Positions 24,231-40,690 of a stretch of DNA of 64,000 nucleotides are shown in pieces (within the stretch, counting starts at the first letter, position 1; every line of letters starts with the position of its first letter). Location of the stretch: positions 7,866,501 to 7,930,500 of the forward strand of contig NZ_CP071091.1 of the NCBI RefSeq assembly GCF_017301635.1. The letters are read 5' to 3'. Under the pieces are notes generated by a model. The model ran no database searches. It saw only the letters and a list, made by a program, of their open reading frames with translations, and was not told the DNA's origin. Origin of the DNA: Myxococcus landrumus. Lineage in GTDB: Bacteria > Myxococcota > Myxococcia > Myxococcales > Myxococcaceae. The position numbers were made by a program, and so were the translations under genes.

Positions 24231-25199
24231 TCACTTCCGTCGTGGCGCCACCTGGATGCGTGTCGCGGCGGAGTGTCCGTCCCCGAAGAGGTTGTACGAG
24301 GCCTGGACCGAGGTGCCCTCACGCAGATGCTCGAGCGCGATGCGCTTGCCGTCGTGGAGGACCTGGGTGTTCTGGCCGACGCGCAGGTTGTAGAGGTCTC
24401 CGGTCTCCGAGTCCCGGACCACGATGCGCTGCGCGGACGTGGAGGTCACCTGGCCGCGCATGACGACGTTGGCGACCACCGTCTTCGCGGGGTCCGCGTT
24501 CGGTGTGTTGTCCTCGTTGGAGGCGTCCGCGCCCGAGCCGCCCGTTCCATTGTTCGCGCCCTGATGCTTCGCGCTCAGGCCGTTGACCTGTCGCTGGAGG
24601 CGCAGCACGTCGGAGCGAAGCATGGCGACCTCGCGAGTCAGCTCCTCGGGACTCTGCTTCCGGCCGGAGGACGCGGCCTCCGCGCTGCCGCCATGTGCGT
24701 CGCCCATCGCGTCGTGGGGCTCGGTGCCTTGAGGGGTGGCGGGAGCCCTCTCCCCCGCGTCACCGGAGCCTCCCGTGCCTGAATCCGCGCCGCGGGTTCC
24801 GGAACCTCCTGTCCCAGCGTCCGCGCCCACGATGACTCGAGTGCCCGTGTTGCCCGAAGCGGCGGAGTTCGCGCCGCTCCCGCCCGTGCCCGCGTCGTCA
24901 CTCCGCGAAGCCGCGCTCCCCTGCGTTCCACTGCCGCCCGTGCCGCCGTACGAGCTGCCCGCGCCAGTCGGAGGGCTGCCCGCGCTGTCCTCCGCGCCGG
25001 TCGAGCCCTCGGGAGTGGGGGCATAGTCCCCCGGCTCGAAGGATCCTGGCTCCTGTGGGTAGCGGCCACCCGAGCCCCCAGTTCCTTGCTGTGCCTGGGC
25101 CGGCATTCCGGGCGAACCGGCCCCCGCGGCTTGCGCGAAGACGAGAGGCGACGCCAGGACGCTGAACGCCAGGGCCGCGGTGGAGAGTGCTCGTCGCAT
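24231..25199 (-). CDS. Secreted GTGGSG-repeat protein with coiled coil
   Basis: The 322-residue product starts with a signal peptide (ALAFSVLASPLVFAQ). A low-complexity region to about residue 190 holds GTGGSG six times with Ser/Ala/Gly/Pro linkers. A short coiled coil follows (LTREVAMLRSDVLRLQRQVNGL), then a C-terminal domain of about 90 residues with VVANVVMRGQVTSTSAQRIVVRD and the DLYNLRVGQNTQVL pattern, possibly a small beta barrel like that of periplasmic OB-fold proteins. I chose the ATG at 25199 for the signal peptide and the AGGAAAGGA ribosome site. The role is unknown; a periplasmic or surface binding protein is likely. It is divergent from the next gene. Confidence 0.75.
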   Translation of the reverse strand: MRRALSTAALAFSVLASPLVFAQAAGAGSPGMPAQAQQGTGGSGGRYPQEPGSFEPGDYAPTPEGSTGAEDSAGSPPTGAGSSYGGTGGSGTQGSAASRSDDAGTGGSGANSAASGNTGTRVIVGADAGTGGSGTRGADSGTGGSGDAGERAPATPQGTEPHDAMGDAHGGSAEAASSGRKQSPEELTREVAMLRSDVLRLQRQVNGLSAKHQGANNGTGGSGADASNEDNTPNADPAKTVVANVVMRGQVTSTSAQRIVVRDSETGDLYNLRVGQNTQVLHDGKRIALEHLREGTSVQASYNLFGDGHSAATRIQVAPRRK

Positions 25200-25426
25200 G
25201 GCGAAGTCCTTTCCTCGGGCTTGAGCCTTCAAGGTTGAGGCGCCGGAGCCCGGCGACAAGCGGGCCTCGCGGAAGCTCGCGTGCTCGCTCCCGGGCAAGG
25301 GGCGGTGCGAGCGCGCCCGCTCGAATCGTGCTGTGCTGGAAGCCAGCCTCGGGGTGGGTGGCCTGGCTGAAGGCCGGGCGCTATGCCGTGGAGGGCGAGG
25401 ACGCAGCACCGTCGCGAGGAGTCACC

Positions 25427-26314
25427 TTGAGTGGACGCGAGAGCGCGGTGACCACCGGAAGGAAAGGCGCGCGCGCGTCCGCCAGGAACACCCGCGCGCG
25501 CAGCCTCCGTCCCTGGCCGCTCACCTTCGCCACCGCCGTCTCGCTGGGCCTCCTCGTCTACATCGCCACCACGAGCCTGCCGTACCTCGTCTCGTCCCCC
25601 ACCACGGACCCGAACTTCGGCGCCCTCAACCACTGCCTCGCACGAGCACTCCCAGAGGCCCGCCTCGGCTGGGCCGTCTCACCCGATGCCTCGCGCGCCG
25701 CGGTCTTCAGCCCTCACGCCGTCGCCGTGTGCGGCCCGGGTGACAGCACCTCGCTGCGAAAGCTCGCGGGGACACTCGCCATCGCGTTCGACAGCGACAA
25801 CCACCTCTGGCTCTCCGCCGGAGGCCGCTTGTTGCGCGACGATGGCGCCACCTTGAGCCCCATGGGCGACTTCGCTCCCATGGCCCTGGCCGGAACCGCG
25901 CGAGGCATGCTGGCCCTCGATGCCTCCGGGCACCTCGTCTCCGTGGACTCCAGCGGCACGGTGCTCGCGCAGACCTTGCTGCCGGGCAACGCGGGCCGGC
26001 TCTTCGTGGGCGCCGAAGGACTCCTCGCCGCCGTGCTCCTGGATGGCCACCTGGGCGTCTACGACACGCACACGCTGGCGCCTCGCGAGCTGGACATCCC
26101 CTGTCCCGTCGAGTCGCTGTGGTGGCTGGATTCACCCGACCAGATGTTGATCGGCTGCACGCCCCCCGGCGCACCGTCCTACGTCCTCGATGCCCGCACC
26201 GGGACCCGGCGGGAGGTCCCCGCACGTCACCTCGCCCCTGCCCGCAGGCTCTCCGGCCGGCCGCTCTATGTGCAGGGCTGCGATGGATTTCCCTGCACGG
26301 CCCCGCCTCCCTGA
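25427..26314 (+). CDS. Membrane-anchored beta-propeller-like protein
   Basis: The 295-residue product has a basic N-terminus (GRKGARASARNTRARSLR), one membrane helix (LTFATAVSLGLLVYIATT, about residues 31-48) and then an extracytoplasmic part built of short repeated strands such as HLVSVDSSGTVL and GHLGVYDTHTLAPREL, resembling a small propeller. The TTG at 25427 is chosen because GAGGAG lies 5 bases upstream; a GTG at 25448 is the alternative. The protein has six Cys, including CDGFPC near the end. Function unknown. Confidence 0.65.
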   Translation: MSGRESAVTTGRKGARASARNTRARSLRPWPLTFATAVSLGLLVYIATTSLPYLVSSPTTDPNFGALNHCLARALPEARLGWAVSPDASRAAVFSPHAVAVCGPGDSTSLRKLAGTLAIAFDSDNHLWLSAGGRLLRDDGATLSPMGDFAPMALAGTARGMLALDASGHLVSVDSSGTVLAQTLLPGNAGRLFVGAEGLLAAVLLDGHLGVYDTHTLAPRELDIPCPVESLWWLDSPDQMLIGCTPPGAPSYVLDARTGTRREVPARHLAPARRLSGRPLYVQGCDGFPCTAPPP

Positions 26315-26516
26315 CCTGTTGGACAAGGGCTCCCGGTCCTGCGGGTTTCACCCGCGGTATCCGGAAGTTGGGGTTCAAAGTTCAGTACGCGACAAACCCT
26401 CCCGCAGAGTGGGGACTTGAATCGACAAGTCCGCGAACTCTCAGGAGATTCGGTCGGATTTGCCCGTCGGGCGACCGCGGTGCGCGGCGCTCAAACCGAT
26501 CAGAAGGGTTCTTCTC

Positions 26517-33902
<7,386 letters not shown>

Positions 33903-34017
33903 AGGGGTTGAATGATGGTTAGCGCACGACTCCACCTCGACGGACTTGGGACCGACGAGCGCCGCGCCTAGCCTGTCCGGCCAGTGAACGGTCTGGGCAT
34001 ACCGTGCTCCTATTTCA

Positions 34018-36000
34018 ATGACGCCTAGCGAACACAACTCCGCCGAACGTCCTCTTGAGGGTGCCAGCCGTCCTCGGGCCAGCATCCTGATGGTGGACGA
34101 CCACCCGTCCAACCTGCTGGCGCTCGAGGCCATCCTCGAGCCGCTGGGACAGGAGCTGGTCAAGGCGACCAGCGGCGAGGAAGCGCTCAAGTTCCTGCTC
34201 CAGCGGGACTTTGCCGTCATCCTGATGGACGTGCAGATGCCGGGCCTGGATGGCTTCCAGACGGCCACGCTCATCAAGCAGCGCGAGCGCACGCGCACCA
34301 TCCCCATCATCTTCCTGACCGCGCTCAGCCGCGATGCGGCCCACATCTTCAAGGGCTACGCGCACGGCGCGGTGGACTACCTGCTCAAGCCCTTCGACCC
34401 GGAAATCCTCCGCTCGAAGGTCAGCGTCTTCGTGGATTTGTTCCTCAAGGAACAACAAATCCAGCGGCAGGCGGCGCTCCTGCGGCAGCGCGACCGGGAG
34501 GCGCTGGAGCGACAGAGCGAGCTGCGCTACCGGCGGCTCACGGAGTCGCTGCCGGAGATGATGTGGGCGGCGCGCGCGGACGGCTCCTTCACCTACGCGA
34601 ACAGGGCGGGGCGCGACTACACGGGCATCCACGAGGAGCAGCCGCTGTCGCTGTCCACGTTCCTGGAGTTCGTGCACCCGGCGGACCAGGAGGAGATGCG
34701 CATGGCGTGGGAGCTGGCCGTGCGCTCCAGCCAGCGCGTGGAGCGCGAGTTCCGCCTGCGCCGGTTCGACGGGGTGTATCGCTGGCACCTGGCGCGCGCG
34801 GTGCCGGAGCGCGACGAGACGGGCCACGTGGTGGGCTGGATTGCCATCGCCACCGACATCGACGACAAGCGCCGCGCGGAAGAAGCGCTGGGGCGCTTCA
34901 AGATGACGCTGGACGCGACGCTCGACTGCGTCCTGATGTTCTCCCCGGACTCGCTCACGCTGACGTACGCCAACGCGGGCGCGGCGAAGCAATTGGCCAG
35001 CAGCACGGATGAGCTGGTGGGGCTGTCGGTGCTGGAGGTGGAGAGCGCCTTCGACGAGGCGGGCTTCCGCAAGCTGCTCGCGCCGCTGGTGAGCGGCACG
35101 CTGCCCAGCCAGACGTACTCGACGACGCACCGGCGCAGGGATGGCACCGAGGTGCCCGTGGAGGTGGTGCTCCAGTTCGTGGCGGCGGCGGAGGGCCCCG
35201 GGCGGTTCATCTCCGTGGCGCGCGACATCACCGAGCGCCAGCGCGCGGAGACGGCGCTGCGGCTGGCCAGCGACGCGAAGGATGCGTTCCTCGCGGCGGC
35301 GAGCCATGAGCTGCGCACGCCGCTGGCGGCGGCCAAGGGCCACGCGCACCTGGCGCTCTTGAAGCTGGGCGGCGAGACGGAAGCGGGCCCGGGCAAGTCG
35401 CTGAAAATCATCAACCGGCAGATCGACCGGATGGCCAAGCTGGTGGAGGACCTGCTGGACATCAGCCGGTTGCAGGCGGGCCGGTTGTCGCTGGAGCTGG
35501 AGACGTTCGACCTGGGCCAACTGGTGCAGGAGACGCGCGACCGGATGGCGGTGCTGTCACAGGGCCACGAAATCCAGGTGGAGACACCCGAGCACCTGGA
35601 GGGGACGTGGGACCGGGGACGGCTGGACCAGGTGCTGACCAACCTGTTGTCCAACGCCATCCGCTACTCACCCGAGGGTGGGACGGTGCTGGTGCGCCTG
35701 AGCCGCGAGGGGAAGGAAGGCGTGCACCTGTCCGTGAAGGACAGCGGCGTGGGGATTCCCAAGGACAAGCAGGCGCTCATCTTCGAGCGCTTCGGCCGCG
35801 CGCACGGCAGCAAGTACGGCGGACTGGGCCTGGGGCTCACCATCAGCCAGGGCATCGTCGAGCAGCACGGCGGCCGCATCTGGGTGGAGTCTCCCGGTGT
35901 GCCCGGCCAGGGCTCCACGTTCAACGTGTGGCTGCCCCGGGAGACGGAGCCGTCGAGTGTCAGCGTGCACCACGCGCACGGCACTCGCACCGCGAGCTGA
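34018..36000 (+). CDS. REC-PAS-PAS histidine kinase
   Basis: The 660-residue soluble protein begins with a receiver domain (about 22-140, ILMVDDHPSN, Asp71 in ILMDVQMPG, then the LKPFD loop). Two PAS domains follow at about 165-285 (DIDDKRRAEEA after it) and 290-410 (DITERQRAET after it). The kinase core has [13 protein letters not shown] with His430, NLLSNAIRYS, DSGVGI and GLGLGLTISQ. Having a receiver at the N-terminus suggests it takes phosphate from another kinase, with the neighbouring poly-HAMP hybrid kinase the natural candidate; they are separated by 115 bases. The ATG is preceded by a weak ribosome site. The signal is unknown. Confidence 0.9.
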   Translation: MTPSEHNSAERPLEGASRPRASILMVDDHPSNLLALEAILEPLGQELVKATSGEEALKFLLQRDFAVILMDVQMPGLDGFQTATLIKQRERTRTIPIIFLTALSRDAAHIFKGYAHGAVDYLLKPFDPEILRSKVSVFVDLFLKEQQIQRQAALLRQRDREALERQSELRYRRLTESLPEMMWAARADGSFTYANRAGRDYTGIHEEQPLSLSTFLEFVHPADQEEMRMAWELAVRSSQRVEREFRLRRFDGVYRWHLARAVPERDETGHVVGWIAIATDIDDKRRAEEALGRFKMTLDATLDCVLMFSPDSLTLTYANAGAAKQLASSTDELVGLSVLEVESAFDEAGFRKLLAPLVSGTLPSQTYSTTHRRRDGTEVPVEVVLQFVAAAEGPGRFISVARDITERQRAETALRLASDAKDAFLAAASHELRTPLAAAKGHAHLALLKLGGETEAGPGKSLKIINRQIDRMAKLVEDLLDISRLQAGRLSLELETFDLGQLVQETRDRMAVLSQGHEIQVETPEHLEGTWDRGRLDQVLTNLLSNAIRYSPEGGTVLVRLSREGKEGVHLSVKDSGVGIPKDKQALIFERFGRAHGSKYGGLGLGLTISQGIVEQHGGRIWVESPGVPGQGSTFNVWLPRETEPSSVSVHHAHGTRTAS

Positions 36001-36021
36001 CCCCCGTGAGGGGCGCGGGCT

Positions 36022-38316
36022 TCAGAGGTTGAAGCCCACGTTGCCCACGGAAATGCTCGGTCCGAAGATGAAGGACCAGCGGCTGGATGGGACGACGGAA
36101 CCGTCGGAGCGGCGGGTGATGTCGTCGCGGAACTCGCGCGCCACCCACGCCTGGGCGCCCACCGCGGCGCCGGGGCCGATGGGCACTCGCAAGCTCAGGC
36201 CCATCACCACCGCGAGCGTCGGCGGGAATTCGATGTCTCCGGACTGCGGGATGAGGCCCATGCCCATCAGCCCCATCTCGATGCCGAGCAGCCGCTCCTG
36301 GCCCTCGTTGTTGAGCAGCGCCAGGCGCGACACCACGCCGAAGTTGAGGATGAGCTGCCCGCTGGGCTCCGTGGCGCGGTAGAGGCCCGCGGGAATCGTC
36401 GCCGTCGTGTAGAGGCGGAAGCGCCCTCCGCTGACGATGGCCGTCCACTGCGCGGACGGCAGGCCCGAGCGGTCCGAGGTGCTCAGCGCGTAGCGCGACT
36501 CGTCCGCGACGAGGGAGACCTGGACGAGGATGCGGTCGTACTGGCCCAGTTGTCCCGGGACGGGGATGACGCGCGCCTCGCCCTGGGGCCGCAGCAACAT
36601 GCGCTGCTCCACGCGGCTCTCGCTCCGCGCCGAACCATCCGGCTTGGTGACGTCAATGCGCAGGACGATTTCCTGCGTGCCCTGCTCGGGCTTGAGCCGC
36701 TCGCGATGGATGATGACCCGGCACGAGTTGCGCATCGCATAGGCGACGCGGTGCGGACGGCTGGGCTCCAGCACCTGGTCCTTGCCCTCCTTGTCCGCGC
36801 ACACCAGCTCCACCACGTTCTCCACGCGGATGGGCACGCTGGCCTCGCGCACCGAGCGCTGCACCCGCTCGTTGACGATGAACAGGTCCGTCGTCGCCAG
36901 CTCTCCGGGCAGCGTGGGGAGCTGGTAGCCGAAGCGCAGCGCCACGAAGCCGCCCGCGGTGGGCTCGCCCTGGATGTACGTGGTGCCGTCGCGCGTGGTG
37001 ACGCTATAGGCCCCCGCCACGGGTCGGGGCACGAAGCGGCCCTGCTCTCCACTGGAGGCCACGTGCAGCTCCGCGGGGCGGTTGATGGGGATGAAGTCGA
37101 TGGCGCCTTCACTCGCCAGCTCCAGCGACGCGCGGGGCACCGGCAGGGGCAGCGTCTTCGTCGTGTCCGACGCGACGACGGAGCCCTCGACGCGGGAGGT
37201 CTGCGCGCTCACGGTGACTTGCTGCTCGGAGGTGCCGCCGGTGCGCAGCAGCACGTAGACGCCATCGGGCGCCTTCACCACGCGCTCCACGCGCGCGCGC
37301 TGGTCGTTCATCGACCACAGGAGCTTGCGCGGGTCGTGCTGGCAGGAGGAGTCCAGCCGCACCACCATGGCCGCGTTCTCCGCGTCGCGCAGCACCGTGC
37401 CATCCACGGCGAAGAGGGGACAGGCGAGGACGGGGAGCGTCTCCTGGATGACCTGCTCCAGCGCCTCGCCGCGCAGGAAGTAGATGCGCGGCGACAGGCG
37501 CAGCTTCAGCGTCACGCTCACGTCCACGCCCGGCACGTTGCGCAGCGACACGGTGCCTTCGTTGATTTCACAGCGCACCGGTCCGCAGTCCACGGAGGAC
37601 ACCGCCTCCGAGTGGCTCAGCGCGACGGAGCCCGGTCCGCGCGACACGTCCACGCCGCCCGACTGGATGAGCGGCTGGGTGAGGATGGTGCGCCCGGGCC
37701 GCAGGCGGAACGTTTCCAGCTCCACCACGTTGCCGGAGACGTCGTAGGTGGTGACGTCGCGCCCCTGCCGGCCGTGCGGCGGAGTCCAGTAGAGCGCCGT
37801 GTCCGTGGGAAGTCCCTTCGCCACCGGCACCGTGCAGCTCGCGGGGCCCTTCTCCGCGGAGGGCGCGAGGCAGAGGTCCTGTCCCTCGATGAGCTTGGCG
37901 TTGGCCTCGTTGCGCGGCGTGCCGCTCCAGTAGATGCCCACGTGGTCCAGGCCCACGCCGCGCAGCTCCACGCGGCCGTCGTCCGGGAAGAAGTTCGTGG
38001 CGGAGGCGTCCACGCGGGGGAACGTGCCCGTGGCGATGACGGTGACGCGCTCCTCGGTCGTCTCACACTGCGCGGCGGTGGCGGCGACCTTCAGCTCCTG
38101 CACGCGTGCGTCGTCCTGCTCCACGCGGGGAGGTGGGCGCAGGGTGCGGCCGTCGGACGCCAGCGTCCAGCCAGGGCGCAGCGGGCCACAGACGATGCCC
38201 TTGGCGATGACGGGGACACCGGCGCCGCCCTCGGGCACCTGGACGACCGGGGTGGCGGCCGTGGCGAGCCCCGCCACCAGCAACCACGCGACACAGAGGG
38301 CGCGGACGAGTTCCAT
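36022..38316 (-). CDS. Large secreted protein with C-terminal beta-barrel-like part
   Basis: The 764-residue product starts with a signal peptide (LCVAWLLVAGLATA). Six or more Cys are spread in the first half (for example IVCGPLRPG, QCETTEE, DLCLAPS, VDCGPVRC), which suggests extracellular disulphides. From about residue 640 the sequence takes on barrel-type alternation (GRFRLYTTATIPAG, LSLRVPIGPGAAVGAQAW) and ends with VGNVGFNL. I do not recognise a family. It lies convergent with the REC-PAS kinase, with 21 bases between. An envelope-associated role is likely. Confidence 0.75.
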   Translation of the reverse strand: MELVRALCVAWLLVAGLATAATPVVQVPEGGAGVPVIAKGIVCGPLRPGWTLASDGRTLRPPPRVEQDDARVQELKVAATAAQCETTEERVTVIATGTFPRVDASATNFFPDDGRVELRGVGLDHVGIYWSGTPRNEANAKLIEGQDLCLAPSAEKGPASCTVPVAKGLPTDTALYWTPPHGRQGRDVTTYDVSGNVVELETFRLRPGRTILTQPLIQSGGVDVSRGPGSVALSHSEAVSSVDCGPVRCEINEGTVSLRNVPGVDVSVTLKLRLSPRIYFLRGEALEQVIQETLPVLACPLFAVDGTVLRDAENAAMVVRLDSSCQHDPRKLLWSMNDQRARVERVVKAPDGVYVLLRTGGTSEQQVTVSAQTSRVEGSVVASDTTKTLPLPVPRASLELASEGAIDFIPINRPAELHVASSGEQGRFVPRPVAGAYSVTTRDGTTYIQGEPTAGGFVALRFGYQLPTLPGELATTDLFIVNERVQRSVREASVPIRVENVVELVCADKEGKDQVLEPSRPHRVAYAMRNSCRVIIHRERLKPEQGTQEIVLRIDVTKPDGSARSESRVEQRMLLRPQGEARVIPVPGQLGQYDRILVQVSLVADESRYALSTSDRSGLPSAQWTAIVSGGRFRLYTTATIPAGLYRATEPSGQLILNFGVVSRLALLNNEGQERLLGIEMGLMGMGLIPQSGDIEFPPTLAVVMGLSLRVPIGPGAAVGAQAWVAREFRDDITRRSDGSVVPSSRWSFIFGPSISVGNVGFNL

Positions 38317-38499
38317 CCCCCCGTTAAACAGCCAGGGTGGGCACCAGCGTCAAGCACCGTCTGCCCCTTCGCCCCCGGGTTGACACGGCACGTATGGTCC
38401 CCGAGGACGGCAAGTCCGCGAACCGCCTCTTCGAGCCCCCCGCCGTCCTCGATAAGCCGCGAGAGCCCGGCCTCCCACTTGCGCCGGGCCGCGCGTGTT

Positions 38500-39426
38500 T
38501 CAGCGTTTGCGTGTCAGCAGCACGACGGCGCTGAGAATCGCCGCCATGGCGACCCAGGCCATGGGGGTCATCGTCTCGCCCGCGAAGATGACGCCCAGGA
38601 GCACCGCCACCACCGGGTTGACGTACGCGTAGCTGGTGGCCAGCGAGGGGCTGGCGTGCCGCATCAGGTACGCATACGCGCTGTAGCCCAGGAGCGAGCC
38701 GAAGGTGACCAGGTACGCGAAGGCCGCCAGCGCGCGCGGCTCTGGCATGGCGGAGATGTGCTCACCGCGCAGCAGGCCGAACGCCAGCATCAGCGCGCCA
38801 CCGCACAACATCTGCGCGGCGGGCGCCATCAACCCCTTCGGCAGCGACATGCGACGGCCCAGCACGGAGCCCAGCGCCCAGCTCATCGGCGCCACCATGA
38901 GCACCACCATGGGGAGCACCCGGCTCCCCAGCTCGGTGCCGAGGTTGAGCAGGATGATGCCGCCGAAGCCCAGCGCCAGCCCCCAGCGCTCCAGCTTTCC
39001 GGGCCACTGGCCGAACAGTCCGCCAAACAACGCGGACCACATGGGCAGGCTGCCCACCACCAGCGCCGCCACCCCCGAGGGCACCGTCTGTTGCCCGTAC
39101 ACCACCCCGCCGTTGCCCACGCCCAGCAACATCGCACCCACCACCGCGCACGCGCCCCACTGCTTCGCGGTGGGCACCGGTGCGCCCCGGAGCCACAACA
39201 CGATGAACAACAGCGCCCCCGCGGTCAGGAAGCGCGCGCCCGCGGTGAGGAACGGCGGCATGCCTCCCTGGAGCACGAAGCGGATGCCCAGGTAGGTAGA
39301 GCCCCAGACGAGGTACAGGGTCAGCAGGCACAGGAGGATTCGGCCGCGCTGGGCGCCTGCCTGGAGTGAGTCATTCCCAGGCGAGACGACGGCGGGAGGG
39401 GTCGAGGAGATGGTCGAAGCGGACAC
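38500..39426 (-). CDS. EamA/DMT-family drug and metabolite transporter, YedA-like
   Basis: The 308-residue protein has ten hydrophobic helices arranged as two EamA halves. YLVWGSTYLGIRF at the start and YVNPVVAVLLGVIFAGETMTP near the end are signature stretches of the DMT family. It would export small metabolites, possibly amino acids or toxic compounds, across the inner membrane. A short Ser/Thr/Pro leader precedes the first helix. It is divergent from hrcA. The substrate is not predictable. Confidence 0.9.
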   Translation of the reverse strand: MSASTISSTPPAVVSPGNDSLQAGAQRGRILLCLLTLYLVWGSTYLGIRFVLQGGMPPFLTAGARFLTAGALLFIVLWLRGAPVPTAKQWGACAVVGAMLLGVGNGGVVYGQQTVPSGVAALVVGSLPMWSALFGGLFGQWPGKLERWGLALGFGGIILLNLGTELGSRVLPMVVLMVAPMSWALGSVLGRRMSLPKGLMAPAAQMLCGGALMLAFGLLRGEHISAMPEPRALAAFAYLVTFGSLLGYSAYAYLMRHASPSLATSYAYVNPVVAVLLGVIFAGETMTPMAWVAMAAILSAVVLLTRKR

Positions 39427-39551
39427 GGTGCGCGGCTATTAGCGCCCGGCCACCCCGTGGGCCATGTACGCATTGCCATACCCCACAGTCGAGGAATCAG
39501 CCGAGCGGTACAGTGCGAGCGCACGCCTGGTCGGGGATGAGGTCGGGTGGA

Positions 39552-39580
39552 TTGAACGCCCGGACGCGCTTTCTTAGACT
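39552..39580 (+). promoter_or_regulatory. Candidate sigma-70 promoter of hrcA
   Basis: TTGAAC at 39552-39557 and TAGACT at 39575-39580 are spaced by 17 bases, 63 bases before the chosen start codon. No CIRCE operator (TTAGCACTC-N9-GAGTGCTAA) is visible around it. Confidence 0.5.
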
Positions 39581-39643
39581 TGGGTTTCGTGGAGCGCGCG
39601 CGGCAGCTTGGGGCGCCGCTTGCTCCAGAGTGAGAGCGTCTGG

Positions 39644-40675
39644 ATGTCCGAAGAGCTGGGTGAACGCGAGAAGGACGTCCTGCGAGCGGTGGTGCAGGAG
39701 TACATCTCCACCGGAGGCCCGGTGGGGAGCCAGCAGCTCGCTCGCCGCCCTGGTTTCGACGTCTCCTCGGCCACCATGCGCAACGTGCTGGCGGACCTGG
39801 AGGAGCTGGGCTTCCTCGAGAAGCCGCACACCTCCGCGGGCCGTGTCCCCACCGACGCGGGCTACCGCTTCTACGTGGACACCCTGGTGAAGCTGAAGGA
39901 GCCGCCGCCCCGTGACAGGGAGCTCATCCACGCGGGCCTCTTCCACGACACGAACCTGGAAGAGGTGCTGGGCGAGGCCAGCCGCATCCTCCACTCGCTG
40001 ACGCGGCATGCGGGCGTGGTGGTGACGCCCCGTCCGGACTCGGCCGTGTTCCGCCGCATCGAGTTCGTCCGCCTGCGCGAGGACCGGGTGCTGGCCATCC
40101 TGGTGGGGCAGAGCGGCCAGGTGCACAACAAGGCCATCACGGTGGACTTCCCCATCACCTCGGACGAGCTGATGCGGGCCAGCAACTACCTGTCGGAGCT
40201 GCTGTGCGAAGTCCCGCTGGAGGAGGCGCGAGAGCGCATCCGCGCGGAGATGGACCAGGAGCAGGCGCTCTACAACGCGCTGACGGCCAAGGCGCTCAAG
40301 CTGGGCGCGGCGGCCACGGACCTGCCCACCACGGAGCGGGTGCTCATCCAGGGCACGGGCTCCTTCCTGGAGCAGCCGGAGTTCGCGGACGTGGAGCGCA
40401 TGCGCGCGCTCTTCAAGGCGCTGGATGAGAAGCACCGCCTGCTGACGCTCCTGGACCGGGTGCAGCGCGCGAACGAGATGCAGATCTTCATCGGCGCGGA
40501 GAGCAACTTCTGCGCGGGCGGCGAGGTCTCCGTCATCGCCAGCCCCTACGGAAACCAGGAGCAGGTGCTGGGCACGGTGGGCGTCATCGGCCCCACGCGC
40601 ATGGATTACCGCCGTGTGATTCCGCTGGTGAACTTCACGGCCCAGGTGCTCTCGCGCGTGCTGGAGAAGGTGTAG
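39644..40675 (+). CDS. hrcA: Heat-inducible transcription repressor HrcA
   Basis: The 343-residue product is clearly HrcA: winged helix at the start (REKDVLRAVVQEYISTGGPVGS, residues about 6-27), the SSATMRNVLADLEELGFL recognition helix, HTSAGRVPTDAGYRFYVD, and the effector domain with IFIGAESNF and VIGPTRMDYRRVIPLV close to the end. HrcA represses chaperone operons by binding CIRCE and depends on GroEL for activity. I chose the ATG at 39644 because the family begins with SEELGEREKDVL; a longer start adds atypical residues. The usual grpE-dnaK partners are not adjacent; the next gene is an unrelated lipid kinase on the other strand. Confidence 0.95.
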   Translation: MSEELGEREKDVLRAVVQEYISTGGPVGSQQLARRPGFDVSSATMRNVLADLEELGFLEKPHTSAGRVPTDAGYRFYVDTLVKLKEPPPRDRELIHAGLFHDTNLEEVLGEASRILHSLTRHAGVVVTPRPDSAVFRRIEFVRLREDRVLAILVGQSGQVHNKAITVDFPITSDELMRASNYLSELLCEVPLEEARERIRAEMDQEQALYNALTAKALKLGAAATDLPTTERVLIQGTGSFLEQPEFADVERMRALFKALDEKHRLLTLLDRVQRANEMQIFIGAESNFCAGGEVSVIASPYGNQEQVLGTVGVIGPTRMDYRRVIPLVNFTAQVLSRVLEKV

Positions 40676-40690
40676 CGCGTCGGCTCCCGC

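Noticed and set aside
39427-39643. Possible CIRCE operator before hrcA
   Set aside because: No TTAGCACTC or GAGTGCTAA half-site could be found on either strand.
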